From: Glandiceps talaboti
Taxonomy: Eukaryota > Hemichordata > Enteropneusta > Spengelidae
Assembly: GCF_964340395.1 (NCBI RefSeq)
Contig: NC_135565.1
Span: 8,951,242-9,015,241 of the forward strand
Direction: 5' to 3'
DNA length: 64,000 nt
The position numbers and the translations under genes are program-made. Shown piece after piece: positions 22,901 through 35,700 of this stretch (the first letter of the stretch is position 1; each line of letters opens with the position of its first letter). The notes beneath the pieces are model-generated. The model had not been told where the DNA came from. It did no database searches and worked only from the letters and a program-made list of their open reading frames with translations.

Positions 22901-25900
22901 GAGGTTTTGACCAGTGAACAAAATATATGCACGAGCGATAGCGAGTGCATATATTGAGTTCACTGGTCAAAACCGAGTGGATGAATGAATAGCAAAAAGA
23001 TATCCATTGGCAGAATCATCTGTCGACCTAAATATAAATACGTGGAGGATTCCATTTTGAAGACTATAATTCGTGAAAACTTTGGCGCTGGAAGTGTCAA
23101 GACAATATACTCTAACTGTTGTCAATCACATGAACGTCCGTACGAAATTTATTTCAAAGTAAAGTTTACTTTGCAGTGTACATCGTAATGTGATGATCTG
23201 GAATTGAAACATGGCCCTTTAAACACGTATACATGTGTGGATACACAAAATTATACATGTTGATAAAATGTGCCTTCATTTATATATAATTAGATCACAG
23301 CCAGATGGGAGTATTCATCAAGATTGTACTGCCATGTACATTGAAAATTTGCATACACATAACCATTGGTACGACATATTATGTGATGCAAACTTGTCCT
23401 CTCTGTTTCTTTGCAAACAAGAAGCCTTTGATAACTTTAACACCAGTAAGTATCAATACCAATTCAAACGTATTTTACAAAGGTATAGTTATGATCAGGG
23501 AGGAACTTAACGTTTTGAATGAGAAGTATACGCGTCCTTGAAGGCTTGCATACACAACTGTTAGGTCAAGAGCACAGTATACATTGATACAATTCAAGAT
23601 GATTGGTATTGATCACACAACTTCACCCAGTGTTGCATCAGTCTCATTTATTGTACGTCACCTGTCACCAATCTCGCATTCTGATTGGTCGAGAGCCCTG
23701 CAGATATGCAGGCGTATCTCTCACCAACAGCTATATTTTCTTGTTGTATCACGTGATCACTGCACGTCCCCTTGTAAACAAGCTTAGCAGGCAATTAGAA
23801 ATCGAGATATAACCAGTATTTTTAGAACCAAATTTGTTGTTACCCGTACAAAGTATCATCGTTGTATACATTGTAACAAGTCTTTGAACTGTACATTTCC
23901 TGTCACAGGGAAAACGTCAAAACATTCCACACAGAGCTGCGAACGTAGAACGTACGGTCGTCACGCAATCCTAAATATGAATTCCTAAATTTATGAACGA
24001 TATAAAAATGGGTGTACTTTTTGCTTAACTGGAAAAGCAAAGCATATCACATTTAATGGAATACAGTACGCAAAATAAGGACGCCGCACTCATTTTTTCA
24101 GATAAAGGTTATTAGTTTGAATATGTGACTGAGTGGTTAGCAATAGTAAACATTTTGTCATACTACAAAGTAAAGGTGCACTCTGATTGGATGATGAAGT
24201 TAGGGGCTGAGATGTAAACAACCGCACTGTAGTCATCAAAGATGTACGTGATACTACGATCGACAGAATAACGCGGAAAGGATTTTATGTTGAAGTGAAA
24301 CAGTAATTTTAGGCATTCAAAAATGAATTGGTAGTCGCAGTTGACGTATAAGTATACTATTTGCAAAAACAAACATTCTACATCTTGCTACTCGAGGTCA
24401 TGTTTCCGGCATAATGGAAAAAATACCCTCTTGCAGCAAGAATAACACATACGGATAACACAAGAATAAAGTTGTATTCTCTATTTCATGGTTACTGACA
24501 GGGTAAGGGTTAGTGTAAAACAAAATCATAACGTGGGTAATATGTTATACATTCCGCACCTATGAAAACTGTTAAATTCATATTCTTGCACATATTGTAT
24601 TTGTTCAGTACTTTTATTGCTTTCTTCTTTGGGGAAATTTACAGCATTTTAAAGTCATATTTTGCTTGATTTCCTTACAATTGTAAGTGTTACAATACAC
24701 TTTAATTTTGGTAAAATCAGATGCATTTATCTCTTTGCACTACATTGAAGTAAAAATCATTATTCTTGACCATATTCTAACCAAACATCTTAATATAATT
24801 GAGCAGGTTCAGATACAAGAGAGTCGCAGTATTTAAACATCTCAACGGAAGTATTATCACCAGGTAATTCATATATTCTTTATAGTAAGTTGATATGTGT
24901 TGATTCATCTTGGCAAATGGGTCAGCGAACAACATATAAACTGCACAGGTCACCATCAATAACTTTCACTATGGCGTAATGATGTATTGGCCTTGTTGCC
25001 CAACTGGAGTTTTTCCTTGCCTATCTTCATGTTTTTACACGGCGTTATAGTGCCAACAAGGTACTGCATTGTAAATATTTATGAACCACGGTAGTTTTGA
25101 CCTCATATATATATATATATACCATCACAGTTGAAGATTGCTGTAATGAATACATTGTAAAAGATAATCGGTTTTGTTTTTGTGAGTTTGATAACACTAT
25201 AACCTTTTCTACATTAATTATACGCTCGAAATCAGGAGCAAGCATGATACAAAATAATTTAATGTTCAGAGAATACAAAAACGCATTGGTTTATATTATT
25301 ACTTGTAATGTAATTTGGCCCTTTATTCAAACTTATATAATGCGTTCATTATTATCTATTGTGTGATATTCACCCTTAAAGATAACATCACATGTCCTGA
25401 ATATATGTTTCAATGTGCAAGCCGGGAATGTATTCATCAAAGTGATATATGTGATGGCACGTCAACTTGCTACGATACCAGTATTCGGCCAGTGTGTGGT
25501 AAGTGTAAATCTGCTAAGTGCATTTGAAAATGACTACAGTAATTGTACATCATATGAAGACAAACACATTTTTAATTTCCTCCCATGATTATAATGTTCT
25601 TGTAAGTTTGAATTATGTAGTATCTAACCTGTCATTCTTATGTCAGGAAAAATCACAAATTGCATTATATATCATTACTATATACCCTTCCTTTAGGTAA
25701 TTCTTCCGCTGATTTGTTTATGTGCTATGGTGGTGGACGCATACCATTTACTAAGTACTGTGATTTCCACGAAGACTGCCTTGGTGGATCTGATGAGAAT
25801 GAATGCGGTTAGTTTTACACGCATTTGTGAAATCAACAATTAAATATCACAATATAATTTCCATAGTGTTGAAAATACAGTTATTTAAACAATAATGTAC

Positions 25901-28900
25901 GCCCTCCCAACCCATAATGGACGAAAGCAAACTTTGAACGACATAATGGGCGAGGCGACAGCCGAGCCCATTATGGAGTGCAATGTTTGCTTGAGTCCAT
26001 TATGGACTAGGAGGACGTACATTATTGTTATTATTTTATAGTTTTGCCAATTCCAGTGAATTTGTAGACCGAGAAACGCAAAACAACGTATAATATACAC
26101 AGCGCTGAATATCGTCTGCCATGTTCGGCCCGGAAGCTGAATACTAATCATAGCGACACACGTACGTGTACACATACACACACATATACACTTCAGTGAA
26201 CTGCTGTGAACTCAAATTTGTTTCATGAATGCGTTGTATTTTTAAACAGTGGAAATGACAATCATAAGTAACAACATACATTTCGAAAAAATACCTAGTC
26301 GTATGAAGAAACAGAACAATAAGCTTGTATTGTTATGCTCGTTCCAGGGCCTCGATGCCCAATAACGGAGTACATTATCAGTAATAATGTACAGCGATGA
26401 CGTCACAAAATTCACTGGAATTGGTAATGCTATAATATAATTATTGATATTGGTGTTATTGATAGGATATAATCGACGATGTTCATATCATTTTAAGAAG
26501 AAGTCGATATCGTAAAAGCAAGTCATTTGGTTTTAAAAATAAAAATTTTTGCATAGACACTGTAAGTTTGAAAAGCAGTAAACTTATAATCATAAACGAT
26601 TATGTTTAAATCCTTAGATGCCCCTGTATGCAATGGAACCAACCAGTTTTCTTGTTTTAATGGACAATGTATTGTTGCAAATAAACATTGTGATTTAACG
26701 ATTGACTGTTTAGATGGAACTGATGAAGACAATTGTACAGATATTGGTAAGGAAGGACGTTCATTTTTATTTCAATTTTCCAATTATTTCACTATGATTT
26801 GAATTTTTCCGAAGACTAAATGGACAACAGTTCATTTGATATCGATTTCGCGCTTGCATACGTTTCTTTTGGTATACCGTATCTGTTATGTACACGCAAG
26901 CGCATTGGAAATCAATGGCTGATCCGATCAACGGTGACTGATGTTTGTGATTAAAATGTTGGTATTATATATTCAATTAATAACTAACGCTAGGTTTTAA
27001 GCATGTCATGTCAACCACTTAACCTAGCTAACAATAACTCTTTAAATTTACTCTGTTCTCCTCATAATCAGCTATCCGAAATGAAGTATCACTTTTCTCC
27101 TTCATTGTTTCTTTATTTAGATATTTGCAATGCTATTGAGTGTCTTGACGGCACATGTCTAGCACCAACTCTACGATGTGATGGAATTACAGATTGTGTG
27201 TACTGTGATGATGGAGAGTCTGAAGACGAATTTGGTTGTGGTATGAGTCTTAATCTTACTGTTGTCATGGAAATAGTTTATGGTTCCATTTCTTCCTCTT
27301 TCATATAGTGTCTTTCTTCATTTACACAAATTTGTAGTAAAAAATCAAGAACGGCAAAGAAATTCTTCAAAACAACCAATTCATAACACTATTATATACC
27401 TGTCTTTCAGATAACGACAACCCCTGCCTAGTAACCGAAAGACAATGTCAGAGTGGTCCTTGTATTGCTTCGACGTATTGGTGCTTGTATGATTTAGATC
27501 AGTTTGGTTATAGAATTGGATGTAGAGATGGTTCACATTTACGTGACTGTGGTGTGTGCAAATATTTGTTTGATTTCTTTATATGTTGTATGTACAATAT
27601 CGAACACATCACTTGTCTATAGCTAAATTTGTGCTATTGCTGACCGTGAACACACATTTTCAAATTTCTTGAATAGTTTTGTATTTTTAGGTCCCAGTCA
27701 AACCTAGCCGAGTGTAGCACTGCATTTTGATATAATTTGTTCTATATGCAAATCGAAAATTGCACAAACATTTGCTTGATGAGATGTTACTAATATAAAA
27801 CACTGCGACATTGAAAAGCACATGGTACAAGTAGAATACATGCGACGATTTGCAAATGTGTTTAACTGCCTATATTTTTAATAAAGATAATTCTATTACC
27901 ACTCCATTTTTACCTTCTGTAAGGAAGGTTATATATTAGGGATGAAAAATCTGTGTGATGTATGTGTGTGTCGCCATTTTCTAAACAACGGTTGGCACAT
28001 GTGTTCCGTAGCAAGAATGGCAAGAACTGATTAGGTTTTGATAAACATTCCATGAATATTAATGAACAATTCACGTAATTTATTGTTTTCGGTAAATTAC
28101 GTTATATCTCAAGAATGCACACTTCAAATTCAATATAATTTAAAACATACATTTGCGATACCTTAGCGCATCAGTCCTGAAATATCATCGATGTAGCTTT
28201 TAGTTTAATAAGATATTTGCATATTTTCTGTAGGCCACAAAAAAGAAACAAATTGTTTCTGGTCAGGAAATGGTGTCTAAAGTGGTGTTTAATTACTGTA
28301 TCACCATTTTCTAAAAACGACTGGCTCAATTCAAACGACATATAACACAGTCACGTGTTCCATAGGTTAATGGCAAGAGCTGATGAGGTTTTGGTAACAA
28401 CCATGAATATTAATGAACAATTTATGTAATTAATGGTTTTTGGTAAATTAGGCTGTATCTCAAGAATGCACTTTTCAAATTCAATATAATATGGTACATT
28501 GCGATGCCAAGACGCATCTTTCCTGAAAAGAATTATCGATGTAGCTTTTAGTTTTAATACGTTATTGACATCTTTCCGGTAGGCCACAAAAAAGAAAAAA
28601 TTGTTTTTCAGGAAATGTTGTCTAAAGGGTACGACGATGGAATTTTTTAAGCATTCTTTTAACATTCTCAACAAATTTTACTACAATCTACTTGCTATAG
28701 CAAGGGGCGAACAGCCATCAATGAGAAAAAAATTACTTATTGAATATATTCTGTTGTATTCCATAAACAATTGTCTATAGGAACGATAAGCTCAAAACTT
28801 TGCCGTAACAGAAGGCATTCAGTTTAAATTTGGTTCATAATTCAGACTATTGCCAATGAGTTGTTATTAGCATCAGGTGTGCATAAAAGGTGTTGACTGC

Positions 28901-29457
28901 TCTGCTACATCTTTATTCCCTTCTGTAAACATTCGTCGTCTAGATTATGGTAAGAAGGTAGACCATACCATAAGGTAGATGGCGAGAAGCGTGGCTGACC
29001 AAATAACAACTTATGTATACACTTAGTGAACTAGCTGATAAAAACACTAAAGATAAATATAGGGAATAAATGAAATTCAACATTTATAATATCAACTTTA
29101 CCTGACATAAACAATAGTCAAAACGTGTGACATAAACCTCTAGCTCCCTGTGGTAAAATATGTGGTAAAAGTGTGTATCATACACCAGTTTTACATTGAA
29201 ATTCAGCATGAAGGTATTTTTTGCATAACATTATGTAAAACTGTATTATCATTCCTAGATGATTTTCTATGCCCAGACTATACCTACAAATGTCCAGGAA
29301 GTTATTGTATCCCACTTCATAGAGTATGCAATGGTAAGGCAGACTGTCCAAAGGAGGAAGACGAGGACCTACGAACTTGCAGTGAGATTATTTTCTTTTT
29401 TTGAGGAATTATTTTGTTTTGTTTTTTTGTTGTTGATGATGATGATGATGGTGGTGG

Positions 29458-29547
<90 letters not shown>

Positions 29548-32500
29548 CTTTGTTAGTTGTTAATGTATTTTGTTTGTCTTTCATGCAAAATGATTTGCCT
29601 ATTTTTAATAGAAATATATATATTTGAACTTTGAAAACTAAGTAAGAAAAGAAAGCAAAACCACATTATAAAACTGCTCATTTTTAAATGTATGATCAGC
29701 GTTATTCATTGGATAGACATTCTGAATAACTCATTTCCAAAATCGGAGCATGAATTCATAATTTGGTAAATTTTATATGTCAAATAGGTCATTGATATAT
29801 TGAAGTATTTTCAATTTTCTGTCCTTCAAATATTTGCATGTAACGTTTATTAAGAATAGATGTAGGAAGTGCTTTAGCGGTTTCTATCTCCTGATTAATG
29901 TGCAAACTAGTGACCTAACTATGCACAAGATAACATAAACATAACATTACATCAAACAAATTTCTTTATTCTATTTCCTGTTTCCATGTTGACGTTAGCT
30001 GATTTCAAATGCCCTATTGGGTCATACAAGTGCAGAGATAATAAAGTATGTGTTAGCATGCAGTATGTATGTGATGGTATTCGCCATTGTGTCCATGGTG
30101 ATGATGAGCTGTATTGTGGTAAGTACACCTGTTATTACTATTATGAGTTACAAATGTTAAAAGCAAAGATTGTAGATAAAACGGCGTACTAAAAAGACAT
30201 TTAATGATGGCATTACTGCCAACGCATAACAGGATGTCTGTAGCCTCCAGCAAGTACGATTTGGAGCATTTCCCTATTACTGTCTTATCACTGTTCGGTC
30301 TTTGTTTACTATTGTGATAATGCATTTTGATGGAAAAATGAGTCAATCGTTATCAAGGCTAGTTTTGCTACTTTTTTGGGTATCCCTCATGAAGTTTAAT
30401 ACATTGTTCAAAGGTTATTTTCAAGGAGTAAATCATTTCACGCGGGGACCTCAATGTTTTATTAGTTGTCATTCGTTTTGTTGATTTTTATTACAACCAC
30501 TTTCAAGCAATTCTGGAGATGCAAACAATTTAATTATTCCCCACCAAGCCATTAAGATACATTGTTTTTCTATTTCCCAAAGTTAACGGACGACATCCGT
30601 CATGGTAGCTACATCCCAGCCTTAATAGTTCAATGTTTTTCATAAACTATTTAAGACAATAACAAAACTATCTTCTCTTTTCAGTATTGTTTTACTTTGG
30701 GGGCAAAGTATTTAATGACATTTTATATGATATTCAATTCTAGGACAGTAGTGTGTTTGTTACATTTAAAGAATTGCAACGAGATAAGGGATGAAAGTCA
30801 AATTTGTTTTAAATATTATATTATCTCTCACATTTTCATATACATAGTCCCTCATTTTCCCGGGGTGTGACATCCAAGTACAGCAATATGAAATTCATAC
30901 ATTTCACATTACTGTACTTCTGACGTCATGGTTGGAACTACATTTCATTCTTTGTAACCATCACACTGGTGCTACGATGTTATTGTCACATGTGTAGACA
31001 AGAGCCGAGAGTTGTAGCAACTTGATCACTTCATAAAATTAATACGCGCTCACCCTAGATTTTGAAAACATTTAATTACTTAACAAATTTATTCCACACA
31101 TCAAGGTGAGTGGGTCTACGTATATAATGAATAAATCCCCCCCCCCCCCCCGGTATCTTTCACTCGTATGACGTCACGTCAGACTCATGGATTCTTATGG
31201 CCAGTGTATATATCCGTCCTCGCGTATCGGTTTGCAAAATACGGCTGACACGAGAGGAATCATTTGGCCTTCATGATATCGTTCTCTTTTCAAATATCTG
31301 GAGATTATATATAAATATTTCTAACCTTCACATACAATTTCAAAAGATGTTGTGTGCCCAAATGGTTGTTGGTGCAGGAATCTTGAAGCCAAATGTCTCA
31401 ATACGTCATTGGATGCCTTGCACGACTTGAGTCCTGAAGTGAGAAGTCTGTAAGTGTAAATAATATCAACAACTCTGACAATGCTCTTTTTAATGTTATA
31501 TATTGTGGCGTGTATAGATATACTTAAAACTTTCTTTTACTTTTTGTCTGTGTAAAGTGTTTATCTAATTACTTCCTTAAGTTCAGATAAATATATATCC
31601 CAGTATCAATTTTGTACTATACATATAAACCATCCATGCTTACCTTGTAAATATAGTTATCACATAATCACGTGCATATCTTCTACTGTGTGATCAAAAA
31701 CGCATATCACCCCTGTTCTTCCGAACTTTTTTTCTCAACTGTTCGAGGGTTCCTGCTACGCTACGATCAAGTTGTCATAATAATTATGTACTTTCAAACC
31801 GTAAATGTACACATTACTTTACATACATCATTGGGTTACATGAGTTTGATACGTAGAGGTACTTTTTTTTTTATTGAACAGATTTTATTCTATCTAAAAT
31901 CATGTAGATTATCGATAACAATTTGTATGTAGCATGTAGGCTTGCCTGCAGCCGGTACGATTTCCATCGAGCTCAAAGCTCCGAACGTAAGCCTGAGCTA
32001 ATATAATTAAAATGTCGGAACAAACTCGCATTCAGACAAAGTTCACTTACGTGTTAAAGCTAAATTTGATATAACATGTACATCGCTAGGTTATAACCGA
32101 TAATTTTGGTTGAGAAATCATGGCACAATATAGCATGCGCGTAAGGTTGACCTCGCAACAGGTCACGCGATTATGTAAATTGCATAGCCATCGGACGCCA
32201 TTTTTGATACGCGATGAAGAATATAGTGCGATGAAACGATACAGTGTTCGTAAAATTCGATTCAAAATGGAGAAAAAAAATGTGGAAAAAACTTAATTAT
32301 GTAATAAATATATAATCCCATGAAATCAATGGTAGTTTTACGTCATACTGCGCCTCGTATGATTCCGCGGACTACAAATCCTCACCTAACTTCTCGAATT
32401 TGTATTAGTCCGCGGAATCATACTCGGAGCACTATGACGAAAAACTAATATTGATTTTATCGGATTATGTATAACTATTAAGCGATAACTTATGTGCCCT

Positions 32501-32736
32501 ATGTACATGATAAAGTAAATTTAGGACATAGCTGTTGCCGTCTGTCACCAAAAGATTCATATTTCATTTAGATCTACTCTAACCTATTGACGTGTTATAT
32601 TTTCAGGACCTTTAACCATGGGTATTTTGTGAGAGATAACTTTAATTACACACTCTCTTATCTTACATTTTTGGGTTATCTGTAAGTAAATTGTAATTTT
32701 TAGATCGTCAACCTACATATATGGTGTATGCAAACG

Positions 32737-32789
<53 letters not shown>

Positions 32790-35700
32790 TGATATATGTA
32801 TGTGCGTGCGTGCGTGCATATGTGTGTGTGTGCGTGCGTGCATGTACAGGCAAACTAGCAGAAAGGCATGCAGATTAAATACTTAATGAATTGATAACTC
32901 TGAAGAAAAACAAAAACAATATTGTAGATATCTAAAACGTGCATATTCAAATTACATTTTTGTTTCACTTCTTTGCTTCATTCCTATATTTTTTGTGATG
33001 CCAGCGACCTTTCGGATAATTCATTAGTGAACTTACCAGGGAATCTATTGAATGACCTCAGAAATCTGTTGTCTTTGTAAGTAGAAATGTACATACCATT
33101 TTATCTAATTTTGTGATGTTATGTTTTTGTTTTGTTTTTTTCTGATCGTGAGAAATTTGAATTATCTGCGTTTTTCTGTTCTTATTTCAAGAATCCTCTC
33201 AGAAAACAAACTGAATAAACTGATTCGTGAGAGCTTCTCTGGACTGAAAAGATTACATTTCCTGTGAGTATAATTTGCATTTAAAATCTGAAATATTAAT
33301 CAACCGTTGCTATTTATATCAGCAAAAACAATAATATTCACCAGTTTGGTAGATCGAATAACCCAGGTTAAAATGCATAAGAAGTTCAAAGATTTTAGCA
33401 TTCAACTTTCGATCTGTCTTGTTCGACGATCCAATTCCATAGTTACTAATTCTATAATTACAGTTGTCCACTAAAGCAAAATAAAAAATAAATGGTTTGT
33501 TCCCGGTAACCCGACTGCCCCTGGTTCAAGCTGCAGACCCTAAACATTTGTGTACATTCAGACTACCAAAATATATAACAATTATGTCTATTTCCGAGAA
33601 AACTTTCTTACCAAAGTATCTCTGGTCAATTCTTTTTTTTTTTTAAATCCCATTCCAGAGAAATCGAATCTTTGAAATCATGTAAGTGGAATGTATACAG
33701 TATTCATATGTAATTGTCTTCCTGTATTTCTTGTACACTTCATCTAAGTAACACAGAAGTACTGTGATGAACGAGTATCTTGTCTTAGGCTTGAAAGAAT
33801 TTCTCGCAAAAAGTAATAGAAAAAAAAAACTCCTACCACCATATTTTCCGAAATCACGTTATCGGAAACAAACATGTTTATATATATTTTCTAAGTAGTG
33901 ACTATCATCACCCCGCCACCTGGTGGTCAGCTGTAACTGTGGAATTTTTCATTCTGATAACGTTTGTCTACCAAGACAGATGGAAAGCTATATACTGAAA
34001 ACTTTGAAGTGCTTGTGCGTTGTAACCTGTGTAAGTCATACATGAGAATGGTATATCTACACTGGCACTCACACATCATGGGGTTTCGTTATTGGTAGAT
34101 ATGTTTCTCCGAAACTGCGATCACGTGCTTTCGTGTACAACAAACGACCATATCATTTGTCTAAAGATACGTAATACTGTTTTCGGTATTCCACTGTAGT
34201 GCAAATACCAGTATTATGCGCGCGCACCAGTACAATTAATCTCTGCAACATACGTAATAATATATTTAAATATGATTTCATTTGCAGTGATCTTCGCAAC
34301 AATCCAATCATTCATTTCGAGAGGGATCTGTTTTCAGATTTAACTAATCTACAAATATTGTAAGTGGTTCGCGTCGTCGCTAAAAGCAAGACTTTTTTCT
34401 GTTAATGTCAGTTTTTCTGTTAATGATAGTAACAAGTGGTATATACTCAACAATTTTTCACACACCATTGATGCAGAACTTTAATTGTTTGAAGGTAACC
34501 CTAAATCTAAGTTTCACCTCAACTATGACCTTGACCCTTGCCATAGTTTGATAAACTAACAGAAAATTACAATGATTGAAAACTGAGTCGATAAATACTG
34601 ATGGTTACGTTTTTGTTAAAGCTGAGTCGATAAATACTGATGGTTACGTTTTTCTTCAAGATATTCTGATGTATATGCACTTTGCTGTATTGCTTCTACT
34701 CCAGAAGACGGGATTCAAGAATGTTTGCCTGAGGCCAACGTATTTCGCTCTTGTAATGATTTACTACCAAACAATGGTGTACGTGTCTGCTCTTGGGTAA
34801 TTGGTATATTGTCCTTTTCACTCAACCTATATTGTTTAGTATGGCGACTACAGAAGGAACATCGATCTCAGCTAAAATCAGTTGACACCATCATGACATT
34901 AATTATCGCAATAGCTGATCTTTTAAAGGGTGTATATTTGATAATCATTAGCAGCATTGACGGATTATACGGAGACGACTACATACTTCATGATATGATC
35001 TGGCGTAGTAGTATTTTCTGCAAATTTGTGGGTATATTGGCCATCACGTCAAGTCAGATATCACTCTATGTATTGACTGTCATGACTGTAATACGGTGCA
35101 TAGTTCTTGCTAATCCATTGAAGATGATCGTTGTGAGTCGCAAGCTGGCTGGTTCAATTATAGCAGTTGGCATAACAATTCATTTGTTATTTGCCATTCT
35201 ACCCGTCTGTCCCATCAGCTATTTTGGAGAATACTTCTATGGCGATAACTCTGTCTGCTTGCCACTCCACCTTCGACATGACCGACCTCCTGGCTGGGAG
35301 TACTCTTTTGTGATGTTTACCATGCTCAGTTTAATATACATTATTGTAATAACGACATGCTACATTATCATACTGGTTTCTAAAAATAATAGTAGTAAAG
35401 GGGCTAGTGAAAATCGACGGTCCCGTATTGAGAAGAAGATGATATTCATGGTGTTGTGTATAATTGGTGCAGATCTTGTAGTTTGGGTACCAATTGTCTC
35501 TGTAACCTTCATTGGTATTGCCAGAATCAAATTAACAGGCGTTGTGTATACATGGATGGCAGTTGCTATTCTACCACTAAGTTCATTGGCTCATCCTTTC
35601 CTTTTTCACTTTTCAACCGATAAATATAAATTCATTGATATCAAGGAAATTGTGAAGAAGACAAAAGCCAAGTTAAGAAATAAAGAAGGAGGTATGGAAC

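Noticed and set aside
29259-29627. Frame ending in a long poly-Met run
   Set aside because: Frame-shifted reading of the LDLa 6 exon followed by the (GAT)n microsatellite.
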